Part shown: piece by piece, positions 56,698 to 64,000 of the stretch
Layout of the letters: each line of letters begins with the position of its first letter
Numbering within the stretch: the stretch's first letter is position 1
Assembly: GCA_015075425.1 (NCBI GenBank)
Contig: JABTUL010000001.1
Span: 1,240,001 to 1,304,000, forward strand
Length of the DNA: 64,000 bases
Source of the DNA: Spirochaetales bacterium
Lineage (GTDB): Bacteria > Spirochaetota > Leptospiria > Leptospirales > Leptonemataceae
Direction: 5' to 3'
Made by a program: the position numbers and the translations under genes
Notes under the pieces: generated by a model
Seen by the model: the letters and a program-made list of their open reading frames with translations, nothing else
What the model was told of the DNA's origin: nothing
Database searches by the model: none

Positions 56698-58872
56698 CTA
56701 CGGTGAGAGAAGGGATGCTACCCGGTAGTGCATGTAGTTCTGGTAGGTGATCCGGCAGTAATTGCGCGGTTCAGCTACGGGAATGCGTTCCAGGAACAGG
56801 TTGAAGTCGTTGTCGTAGTGCTGTCGTTTCCATTTGCGCAGGTTTCCCGGTCCACCATTGTAGGCCAGCGCAGACCAGCGAAAGTCATTGTCATACTGAC
56901 GCAGCAAATCGGCAAAGAATTTGGTTCCAATCCGGATGGAGTGTTCCGGGTGCAGAAGATCGTAGTTTTCCATTTTCAGGCCACCGGCTACCCATTTGCC
57001 CGTGGCCGGCATGACCTGCATGAGTCCACGGGCCCCCGATCGACTGATCGCTGTTTCCCGGAACAGGCTTTCCTGATGCATGATGGCATAGACCATTTCT
57101 GGCTGGATGCCATATTCCCGGGTATAGCGATCCACAAGGTTGCGGTACGGCGCTGGATACAGAATTCGCAGCAGTTCCGGTGGCAAAGAAAAAGGGTCTT
57201 CCGGGATCATTTCCTGGCGCAGAAGCTGCCGTGTGTAGTAAACCGACATGTTAAGACGATTGATCCGGCGGCCGATTGCTGCCCGATTCTTATGGTGCAT
57301 GGCCGGGGAAACCCTGCCATTGAAATAGTGCAGGTAGGTTCTCTCCGCAAGAGTCAATTCACCAATGATATACAGATTCAATAGATCAGCAGGCAAGGGG
57401 GGCGCCTGTTTGATTCGACCCAGAAGAGCTGCGGCAGCAGGGTCGCGGTAACGATTCAGATTGCGAGAGCGAATATGCAAAAGGGCACGGGCGTTGCCGC
57501 CGTGTCTGGATATCCACTCCAGGTAACGATCCCGCTGGATTACGCGCTGCCAGTCGCGCGCATAGTCGACCTCTTTTGATTTATCCCAGAAGCTGCGCGC
57601 ATAGTAGGATCCTGGCGCCAGGCGCCAGAAATCCAGCTGTAGTGCGCTGGCCGCTTGATTCTGGCCGGTATGCAGAAGATAGCGGTGCAACCAGTAGATC
57701 AACCGACCGTTGCTGGTTGCCGGTTTGATATTTTCCTGGACGATTTTCCAGATGTGTGGACCGGCCCAGCGGATGGAAGCAGAATCTCCGATGAGTTCGC
57801 TGACCAGTTCATCGCTCCATTCAAAGTTCCAGCCAAAGGTATTCAAGAAGCGCACCTTTTCTGCAAAATACGCATTCTCTCCCCGGGTGGCTTTAATCCA
57901 GGAAAGTTTAAAGCGCCATAATTCTGAACTGTAGTGCAGGCTGGAAGCAAAGCGATCGAGCAAAATGCCGATCAAAGTATCTTCTTTCTTTTCGCGGGCA
58001 AGCTTCACCCAGGGGAGAAGTATCTCTGGATTGTTCTCGATCACGGTGCGGAATTTTTCGGCCAGCGCGGGGAGGGCATGGCTTTGCCCTGTTTCGATGA
58101 GAAAACGGCCATCCGTGCCAAGAGAATCGGCAGAAGCCGTCGTATGCAGCGATCGGACACTGATGGCTTTTTTCAGGGCCTCCCGTGCCTGGGGCGGCAG
58201 TTCATCGTATAACGGCAGGATCATGCGATTGCGACGGATGGGCCGCATCAGCTCCGCGTCTGTCAGGTACGCAGGAAAATGCTTCTCCAGTCTTTCCCGG
58301 ACCGATTTGCGTACAGCGCTTCCCAGTAGAGCTGCCTCCAGGTAAGCCCGCAGCGCCTGTTCCTTCTGCACGCCGAGCAACAGGTCGCCCTTGCGCAGCA
58401 GGAAGCGCATTTCGCGCACGGGGAAAAGAGCGCTTTCCTCCGCAAGTTTACGATCCTTCCCGGACAGGAGAGCAAGTCCAGCGTCCACGGCAACCGGACT
58501 CGAATCGGTGAGCATAAGGGTGCCGAGCAATGCCGATTGCATTTCCGGCTCCAGTTGCTCCGCTGCGCGCAGCACAGCCAGAACAGGGAGGGTTCCTTTG
58601 ACCGTTTTTTTGTATCGGGAAAAGCAGCCGGCATCCGTGGCCGCACAACCGAGGCCCGCAGCCCGCAAGTAGGCGGCCACGCTCTGGGAGATCTGACCGG
58701 TTTCCTTCAGGGCCCGGGCCTGCATGTGGAACTCAAGGCTACTTGCGGGGCTGCGCCTTTCAAAGTGGGAAATGACGTTTGCATGCTGCCCGAGGCGGAT
58801 CCATTCGGCCGGTGAGGCCACAACTGCCAGTGGAAAAAAAAGGACTGAGGGGATAAGTTTACAGCGTTCCAT
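56698..58872 (-). CDS. Soluble lytic transglycosylase (Slt type)
   Basis: 724 residues with a signal peptide (PSVLFFPLAVVASPA), a long helical superhelical domain of about 540 residues and a C-terminal SLT domain: YAIMHQESLFRETAISRSGA with the catalytic Glu, RGLMQVMPATGKWVA and SALAYNGGPGNLRKW. It cleaves peptidoglycan glycan strands in the periplasm with formation of anhydromuramic acid. ATG 58872 is preferred to the TTG two codons upstream; no clear Shine-Dalgarno. Confidence 0.92.
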   Translation of the reverse strand: MERCKLIPSVLFFPLAVVASPAEWIRLGQHANVISHFERRSPASSLEFHMQARALKETGQISQSVAAYLRAAGLGCAATDAGCFSRYKKTVKGTLPVLAVLRAAEQLEPEMQSALLGTLMLTDSSPVAVDAGLALLSGKDRKLAEESALFPVREMRFLLRKGDLLLGVQKEQALRAYLEAALLGSAVRKSVRERLEKHFPAYLTDAELMRPIRRNRMILPLYDELPPQAREALKKAISVRSLHTTASADSLGTDGRFLIETGQSHALPALAEKFRTVIENNPEILLPWVKLAREKKEDTLIGILLDRFASSLHYSSELWRFKLSWIKATRGENAYFAEKVRFLNTFGWNFEWSDELVSELIGDSASIRWAGPHIWKIVQENIKPATSNGRLIYWLHRYLLHTGQNQAASALQLDFWRLAPGSYYARSFWDKSKEVDYARDWQRVIQRDRYLEWISRHGGNARALLHIRSRNLNRYRDPAAAALLGRIKQAPPLPADLLNLYIIGELTLAERTYLHYFNGRVSPAMHHKNRAAIGRRINRLNMSVYYTRQLLRQEMIPEDPFSLPPELLRILYPAPYRNLVDRYTREYGIQPEMVYAIMHQESLFRETAISRSGARGLMQVMPATGKWVAGGLKMENYDLLHPEHSIRIGTKFFADLLRQYDNDFRWSALAYNGGPGNLRKWKRQHYDNDFNLFLERIPVAEPRNYCRITYQNYMHYRVASLLSP

Positions 58873-58934
58873 GGTCAAAGGAGGGCTCGGAAACCGATAC
58901 TAAGAGCGTTAGGGCAAAATTTTCTATCCTGATT

Positions 58935-60875
58935 ATGTCGCAAATCATTTTACAGTATCCGCTCCCCGCAGTTCTTTTTGCCCTGGGTCTTTTGCTCGTG
59001 CTCTTTGCCCTGGTTTATGCCGGACGCACCCGGTCCGGGAGGCCGGGCGTCCCGGACGTAGCTTCTTTGATCCCGCCAGTCAGCCCGCCCGCCGAACCGG
59101 CTGATTTAACCGGAGAACCGGCAGAAACGGGCCCGATTTCGCCACAGACTGAGGATGTTGCTCAGGAAGTCACTGAGGCAGTGCCTGAAGAAGTGGTTCT
59201 CGACGTGCCCGAGGCCTTTGTGCCCGTTGATCCTCCTTTGGCGGAATCGGCTGCCCTGGGCACAGAGGTTCTGCCTGAGATCGAAGGACCGCAGATCGAA
59301 GAGTTCAACTTCTTCTATGATCCCGCGCAGCACCGCGAGCGCTATGAATACTATTGTAAAATGTTCAAAGAGCGACTTGATGGTGTTACCCACCGGGACT
59401 ATCGCCGGGAATACTATTTCTGTCCGCGCCTGGGTGAAGGGCTGATCGTGGGCGGGACCCCGGCAGCATTTTTTCAGGGCGGTGATGTTTCCCCCGATCT
59501 GATCGATTTGGCCGGCGATGTCATGCCCGGGCTTGTCTATCATTTGTTGCGTCTGGATCATTGGAAGGGCACGGCAGAGAATCAACGTATCCTTTGCGCT
59601 GTGGTGAACTATGCCATGGCTTACAATAAGAAGGACTGGCTGGCCAACCTGACCGGGCGAGTGATTACGGGATTCTTGAATGCTCCGGAAATTGCCGGAC
59701 TTCAGGCCCTGGTCTGGATTGTCTCCGGCGAAAAAGAGCGGGGTATGCGGCTGCTTGCGTCGAGTCCGGAACTATCAGGGTCTTTACGCGCCGTTGTTCC
59801 CTATTTGCGGCGGGATGAAGCGGAGCTCAAGAGACTGTGCAAAGAAGAGAGCGGCCGGGAAGGATTGCCTTTGATCTATTTTTACGTCTCCTTGCACAGC
59901 GATCGTTCCGGACTGCGAAAGCTGCTCCGGGCCGTGCTGAACACCGGCGATGTTTTCTATCAGCGTTTGTTTGTCCATTATCTCACCCGAGCCGGGCACC
60001 TCTATGCCGGTCTTCGCTTTTTAATGAAAAGTGTTCTTCCCGGTGAAGAAAAGGAGCGAATGTTCAGTAGCCTTCTTTTTGAAAATGGTCGCTACATACG
60101 CTATCTGAATCGGCTGCTGTCCGCGAAAGGTGTGCTCTTCTCCGGCGATTGGTATCGTCTGCTTTTCGCCGCCTTTGCGTCCGGCCACCTCGATGACCTT
60201 TCTGCCATGGAAGGAACGATTGAACCGTCACGCCGGCGCAATCGTCCGGCTGATCTGGATACTTTCAGTGGAAAATTGCTCCGTTCTGCACAACGTTTCA
60301 AGCCGGCCCCCGGCCAGAAGAGAGCCAATGTTCATTTACGCCGACTTTTTGTGGAACAAAAATTGCGAGAGGATCTACCGGTCGGTCTGCAATTGCTGGA
60401 AGAAATGCTCGATCAGGGCGGGGAAGAGGCGATGGTAGCCTTAAGCGATGCGCTCGTGTTCATCAGTCCGCTGGAGGATGCACTCTCGATGCTCGGGCGG
60501 TGGATAGGTCCGATGCGCGACCTGGCCGGCTATCAATTGTCCCTGCGCCTTGCCTGCGGCTTTTACGATTTTTCCCGGGGAGATTACTTTCGATCGCAGC
60601 TGTACCTGGAAAAATGCCTGACGCGCCATCCTTTTTACTTTCATGCACTGGCAGAGATCTATACCGAGGAAGGGCGCTTCTCCCTTGCAGAAAGGATTTA
60701 CAGAAAAGCGATACAGAATTACCCCGTTACCGGTATTTACTATTACAACTACGGCATCTTCCTTGAGTCGCGGGGACGCAAAGAAGAAGCGTTTCAGTTG
60801 TATCGAAAAGCCCTGGAGCTGGATGAAGAGGCAGCCAGGCCAAGGCTGGAAAATTTGTATGTCTTGCAAGCATAG
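58935..60875 (+). CDS. Membrane-anchored protein with TPR-like repeats, unknown function
   Basis: 646 residues: one N-terminal membrane helix (about 9-29), a Pro/Glu-rich linker of about 85 residues (PPVSPPAEPADLTGEPAETG and similar) and a helical domain that ends in recognisable tetratricopeptide repeats (YFHALAEIYTEEGRFSLAER, YNYGIFLESRGRKEEAFQLY). The linker resembles a flexible spacer in the periplasm or cytoplasm. It is followed after 24 bases by the next gene, probably in one operon with the bactofilin gene. Function unknown. Confidence 0.8.
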   Translation: MSQIILQYPLPAVLFALGLLLVLFALVYAGRTRSGRPGVPDVASLIPPVSPPAEPADLTGEPAETGPISPQTEDVAQEVTEAVPEEVVLDVPEAFVPVDPPLAESAALGTEVLPEIEGPQIEEFNFFYDPAQHRERYEYYCKMFKERLDGVTHRDYRREYYFCPRLGEGLIVGGTPAAFFQGGDVSPDLIDLAGDVMPGLVYHLLRLDHWKGTAENQRILCAVVNYAMAYNKKDWLANLTGRVITGFLNAPEIAGLQALVWIVSGEKERGMRLLASSPELSGSLRAVVPYLRRDEAELKRLCKEESGREGLPLIYFYVSLHSDRSGLRKLLRAVLNTGDVFYQRLFVHYLTRAGHLYAGLRFLMKSVLPGEEKERMFSSLLFENGRYIRYLNRLLSAKGVLFSGDWYRLLFAAFASGHLDDLSAMEGTIEPSRRRNRPADLDTFSGKLLRSAQRFKPAPGQKRANVHLRRLFVEQKLREDLPVGLQLLEEMLDQGGEEAMVALSDALVFISPLEDALSMLGRWIGPMRDLAGYQLSLRLACGFYDFSRGDYFRSQLYLEKCLTRHPFYFHALAEIYTEEGRFSLAERIYRKAIQNYPVTGIYYYNYGIFLESRGRKEEAFQLYRKALELDEEAARPRLENLYVLQA

Positions 60876-60899
60876 AGAAAAGCTAAAGTAGAGGGAACG

Positions 60900-61706
60900 G
60901 TGAACGCAGATCCGCAGGAAATCCAGAAGCTCGTTAAATACATTCGGCAGATGGAAGGAATCATCAAGACCAGCCCTTCACGGGAACAGCGCGAACGGGT
61001 GAGCAAGGAACTGCAAAAGTACCGCGAAAAGCTCAGTAGCCTGATTCCGGGCTCGAATCCGGCCCGATTGAATCTGGATGAAATCGAGCGCGGTACTGGA
61101 GGTGCGCCTGCAGCTGCCGAAACGCCAAAGGCGGGGACGGAAAGTAGCCCGGGATTTGCGGCCGGACACAGTATACTCGATCGCTTTCCCGTAGAGAAGG
61201 CCTCCGCGCACAGTACGGATGCCGATATCAATTTTCTTTCAACAATGCTCGGAGTGCTGCAGCGTGAGTACTGGCCGGTCCTGACCGATCAACAATGCAA
61301 ACTGGATTTTTCCTGCGCCTCCGATCGCGATAGCATTCGTTACAAGCTGGATGGGTGTTTGCGCAGCCAGACAATCCTCATCGAAACCATTGAGGAATAT
61401 GCGGGCGCTGAGAAGCAGGATTTCCGGGAACAGCTGCTGAAAATGAAAAACAAGCAAACCAGGCTTTTTTTGCTGGAAACCAATGATACACTCAAAGAGC
61501 TCCGCGGCCTGCTGCGTAAGATCAATGAGGACCTGCGCGGTGGCGGTGGTATGGTCCTGAATAGCGAATCCACCATTCGTTTCAATGCCCGCTTTGACCA
61601 GGGAACGGTTCTCGAAGGACGCCGCCTCCCCGATGCTTTGCTGGAATTTGAGCAGTTTGTGAATGAAGTGATAACCCGTCTGAATTTGCCCGATTTGAAG
61701 TCGTGA
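60900..61706 (+). CDS. Conserved hypothetical protein, coiled-coil start
   Basis: 268 residues from GTG 60900 with GAGGGAAC directly upstream. The first 50 residues are a charged helix (KLVKYIRQMEGIIKTSPS, QRERVSKELQKYREKL), then an Ala/Gly/Pro linker and a helical C-terminal domain (LSTMLGVLQREYWPVLTDQQ, FLLETNDTLKELRGLLRKIN). Cytoplasmic. No domain recognised. Its place just upstream of a bactofilin gene suggests a cell-shape or cytoskeleton link, by inference only. Confidence 0.75.
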   Translation: MNADPQEIQKLVKYIRQMEGIIKTSPSREQRERVSKELQKYREKLSSLIPGSNPARLNLDEIERGTGGAPAAAETPKAGTESSPGFAAGHSILDRFPVEKASAHSTDADINFLSTMLGVLQREYWPVLTDQQCKLDFSCASDRDSIRYKLDGCLRSQTILIETIEEYAGAEKQDFREQLLKMKNKQTRLFLLETNDTLKELRGLLRKINEDLRGGGGMVLNSESTIRFNARFDQGTVLEGRRLPDALLEFEQFVNEVITRLNLPDLKS

Positions 61707-61757
61707 TCGGGGCGGAAAAAGCATTGCCATCCATATCTCTGCTGGTGGGCTGGTCTT

Positions 61758-62195
61758 ATGGCACTGGTCCGTTCGGCAACAGAAGTAACCAATTCCACCA
61801 TCGGGGAGAACTCCTATTTTAACGGTCGGTTTTTTATCAATGGATCGCTTAAGATTGATGGAAAGTTTGAGGGTAAGAGCCTTCAGGCTGAGCAGCTTTA
61901 CATTGGTGCTACCGGTCGGATCAAAACTAACGTTACGGCCTCTTCCGTAATCGTGGAGGGTATCATCGTTGGCAATATCACTGCCCGCAATCGCGTGATG
62001 CTACTGCCCACCGCCAGGATCCTGGGTGATATCAGTACGCCGGAACTCATCATTCAAAATGGTGTGATTCTGGAAGGCCGCTGCATGATTTCCAACGATC
62101 TCAAACATTCAGCCAAAGATTACATTGAAGCCGAGTACGGCCGCGACAATCTGTCCCTTGAGCGACTCTTTGGGGCACGCCAGAAAACAGCCTGA
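61758..62195 (+). CDS. Bactofilin
   Basis: 145 residues with the DUF583 beta-helix pattern: NSYFNGRFFINGSLKIDGKF, EGKSLQAEQLYIGATGRIKT, VEGIIVGNITARNRVMLLPT, GDISTPELIIQNGVILEG, flanked by short tails. Bactofilins polymerise without nucleotide into filaments at the membrane and organise cell-wall enzymes; in leptospires one affects the helical shape. The stop overlaps the start of pdxA by 26 bases. Confidence 0.93.
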   Translation: MALVRSATEVTNSTIGENSYFNGRFFINGSLKIDGKFEGKSLQAEQLYIGATGRIKTNVTASSVIVEGIIVGNITARNRVMLLPTARILGDISTPELIIQNGVILEGRCMISNDLKHSAKDYIEAEYGRDNLSLERLFGARQKTA

Positions 62196-63156
62196 GATCC
62201 TGATTACCGGTGGCGACCCGGCCGGAATCGGTCCCGAATGTTTGCAGTCGATCTTTCCGGAAGTTTTACGCTCTGCGTATCCGGTGCGCTACTTCTGCAC
62301 CGGGCCGGATGATCATATAGAAGTATTGCAGACAACAGCAAAAAAGAAAGGTGTTAGCGCAGAAGTTCTGCGCGGCGGACAACAAATGGGAAGCGCTTCT
62401 CTTTCCATTGTTCGGCTGGGTGGTCGGCGTCTGAGGCCCGGGAAATTATCCGGCCAACTGTCCATCCAGGCGCTCGCTCTTGCCTGTGCTTACAGCCGGA
62501 CTACACCGGTGCGTGGTCTTTTAACCCTACCGCTTTCCAAGGAGCTGGTGCTACGGAGCGGGCAGCGGCAATTCAGCGGACATACAGGATTTCTCAGGGA
62601 GTTTTTTGCCGTGCCCGAAGTCCTGATGCTCATGCACGGACGTCGCTTCAGTGTCATCCCACTTACCGAACACATTGCTCTGTGTAGAGTTTCTGAGCTG
62701 CTCATGCGCCGGTTGCGCAGCCGGGCCCTCCGTGATCTCTTGCTTGCGCTTTCACAGAAAAGAATTTTTGCCGGGAAACCGATCGTTCTGTGCGGTCTCA
62801 ACCCGCATGCGGGGGAAAACGGTAAGATTGGTTCGGAAGAAGCTGTGATGAAAAGGATTCTTCAGGGCTGGCGTCGGGTGGGTTTGCATGTGGATGGTCC
62901 CGTGAGTGCTGATGCGCTTTTTGCCTGGAAGGCGCCCGCCCGCCTGGTTCTGGCCTGCTACCATGATCAGGGCCTGATCCCGTTTAAAGCTCTGGAAGGG
63001 GAGCGGGGGGTCAATGCGACCATCGGTCTGCCTTTTTTGCGCACAAGTCCGGATCACGGGCCGGCCTTCGATATTGCTGGAAGTGGTCGGGCCAGCGCCT
63101 TATCGACCAGGGCAGCCTGGGAGCTGCTTGTGGGAGGAGGTGCCATCTGGAACTGA
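62170..63156 (+). CDS. pdxA: 4-hydroxythreonine-4-phosphate dehydrogenase PdxA
   Basis: 328 residues from TTG 62170, inside the bactofilin gene; the conserved ILITGGDPAGIGPE follows about nine codons later, and no other start lies between. Metal ligands are present in SGHTGFLREFF, LTEHIALC and CYHDQGLIPFK, and the NAD site in the GVNATIGLPFLRTSPDHG block. It oxidises 4-phosphohydroxy-threonine in the DXP-dependent pyridoxal phosphate pathway. Confidence 0.92.
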   Translation: MGHARKQPEILITGGDPAGIGPECLQSIFPEVLRSAYPVRYFCTGPDDHIEVLQTTAKKKGVSAEVLRGGQQMGSASLSIVRLGGRRLRPGKLSGQLSIQALALACAYSRTTPVRGLLTLPLSKELVLRSGQRQFSGHTGFLREFFAVPEVLMLMHGRRFSVIPLTEHIALCRVSELLMRRLRSRALRDLLLALSQKRIFAGKPIVLCGLNPHAGENGKIGSEEAVMKRILQGWRRVGLHVDGPVSADALFAWKAPARLVLACYHDQGLIPFKALEGERGVNATIGLPFLRTSPDHGPAFDIAGSGRASALSTRAAWELLVGGGAIWN

Positions 63157-63596
63157 AACTCTATTATTTTCCTGTTTTTGCGCTGTGGTGGTTGGGCCTT
63201 CTGACTTTTCTTTTGCGCCGACAGGTTTCTTTGACCCATCGTTTCCTGGCCTTTACTTTCAGCGCTTTTTACGCTCTGTGGTACTATGAAGAATGGATGG
63301 GTTCCCTGAAGTATTTGCAGACCACTCCCCTCTTCACGATCGTCAGCGCTGCTTTCCAGAGCCTGTTGCCCTTTTTCTCCCTTCTTTTATTTATTGCCTG
63401 GCCTGCCGTTCTCCTTTCGGGGTGGTTTCGTTCCGCAGCCGATCAGGCAGGAAGTCTGGCCCGGCTGGTGGCTTTCACCGCCTGCTTCTGGATCGTCTGG
63501 CTTCTGTTTTTCTTTTATCAACCCGAACCGGCCGGTTTTGTTCGCCTGCTGGAAAAGGTCATCCAGTTGCCGCCTCCGCCCACAACGCCTCAGTGA
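63147..63596 (+). CDS. Small membrane protein, start uncertain (possible CTG)
   Basis: The frame is open across the end of pdxA. TTG 63192 would cut the first hydrophobic helix (LKLYYFPVFALWWLGLLTFL), while CTG 63147 lies six bases behind GGAGGAGG (63133-63140) and gives 149 residues with four helices. There is no ATG, GTG or TTG between the Shine-Dalgarno and 63192, so CTG or the later TTG must be used. The end overlaps the convergent gene by seven bases. No family recognised. Confidence 0.55.
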   Translation: MELKLYYFPVFALWWLGLLTFLLRRQVSLTHRFLAFTFSAFYALWYYEEWMGSLKYLQTTPLFTIVSAAFQSLLPFFSLLLFIAWPAVLLSGWFRSAADQAGSLARLVAFTACFWIVWLLFFFYQPEPAGFVRLLEKVIQLPPPPTTPQ

Positions 63597-64000
63597 AGGC
63601 TTCTTGTTCTTCGCGGAACAAAAGGCAGGACTTTGCTCGAGAGGGCCATTTCCAGAGAGCGACCCAGAATAAAATACAACGATGATGCCAGTGTCAAAAA
63701 GAAGATCAAAAGACCCAGAGTGATCCGGCTTTCTACCCGGATCACGCTTGTCCATAGCGGGAGGAGCAGGACTCCATTGATGCAGGCCAGAAAGAACAGG
63801 ATTTCCATGGGACTGCGGCCGCTGCGGTGTAAGAGCTGGAAGAAATGATTGCGATGGGCCTGAAAAATATTGTGACCGCCCAGCAGTCGCTTGAACAGAG
63901 TAAGGCCAGCATCGAGGAGTATGGGGAAAAATAGAATCAGAAAGCTGATCCAGCCGGCCGCTGCGGGTGGGTGGGCATTCCAGTTAAAGATAAACTTACT
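63590..64000 (-). CDS. Polyprenyl-phosphate sugar-1-phosphate transferase (MraY/WecA family), 5' part outside window
   Basis: The minus strand is open from base 64000 to a TGA at 63590-63592; 136 residues of the C-terminal half are visible. FNWNAHPPAAAGWISFLILF, FPILLDAGLTLFKRLLGGHN and AHRNHFFQLLHRSG match the family: the HxxxxQ end motif AHRxHxxQ follows a membrane helix with Asp, as in WecA/TagO-type enzymes. Two to three further helices follow. It would load a sugar phosphate on undecaprenyl phosphate for a cell-surface glycan. Confidence 0.85.
   Translation of the reverse strand, partial: SKFIFNWNAHPPAAAGWISFLILFFPILLDAGLTLFKRLLGGHNIFQAHRNHFFQLLHRSGRSPMEILFFLACINGVLLLPLWTSVIRVESRITLGLLIFFLTLASSLYFILGRSLEMALSSKVLPFVPRRTRSLH

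Overview
The window looks like the chromosome of a spirochaete of the Leptospira/Leptonema/Turneriella group. The main evidence is a spirochaetal FlaB core flagellin, an flgG-flgA-flgH-flgI-flgJ cluster, an rpsU-yqeY-dnaG-rpoD operon, a bactofilin, many small lipoproteins and secreted proteins of unknown function, and base composition that by eye is somewhat above 50% GC. The genus is an inference. Genes are tightly packed, and many neighbours overlap by the 4-base ATGA/GTGA type, which suggests translational coupling.

Region by region. 1-8262: a truncated serine hydrolase, an acyl-CoA synthetase, a CDF metal transporter, two tandem Bor-like lipoproteins, and a minus-strand operon of a diacylglycerol-kinase-like enzyme, a GtrA protein and a secreted protein. 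8269-17660: a type I restriction-modification locus (hsdM, hsdS, a small coupled gene, hsdR). Its hsdM-hsdS interval has been filled with a Fic protein preceded by perfect inverted repeats, a duplicated and broken 3' piece of hsdM, a membrane protein, the first codons of another hsdS and a decayed transposase tail. A tRNA-Arg lies at its right edge. 17832-23588: a partial cytochrome c maturation cluster (ccmF, a ccmH-like gene, ccmA). 23637-28804: a histidine kinase, a receiver protein, a receiver-STAS fusion, a lipoprotein, a FecR-domain protein and an aldo/keto reductase. 28893-29741: flaB, whose leader holds two hairpins with GGA in the loop, as in CsrA targets. 29852-34496: a ferredoxin, an orphan DNA methyltransferase, secreted proteins, a quinone-reductase-like enzyme and a SET-domain protein. 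34577-38449: flagellar rod and P/L-ring genes. 38469-42713: small conserved proteins, an MsrA-MsrB fusion and membrane proteins. 42788-47016: the macromolecular synthesis operon. 47105-48977: a GGDEF-EAL gene split by a one-base frameshift. 48969-52825: a LysR regulator divergent from leuC-leuD-folD, with four alternating half-sites between them. 52807-54430: a second receiver-STAS protein and a broken c-type cytochrome. 54444-64000: an RNA methyltransferase, cysS, a lytic transglycosylase, a TPR protein, a conserved hypothetical, a bactofilin, pdxA, a small membrane protein and a truncated polyprenyl-phosphate sugar transferase.

The most unusual parts are the remodelled type I R-M locus with its Fic gene and palindromic sites, the two receiver-STAS paralogues that differ at the STAS phospho-acceptor position, and the flaB leader. 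Several genes carry single-base lesions (48.09 kb, 53.81 kb, the 12.5 kb remnant). These may be true decay or sequencing errors. All statements come from reading the sequence; no database search was run.
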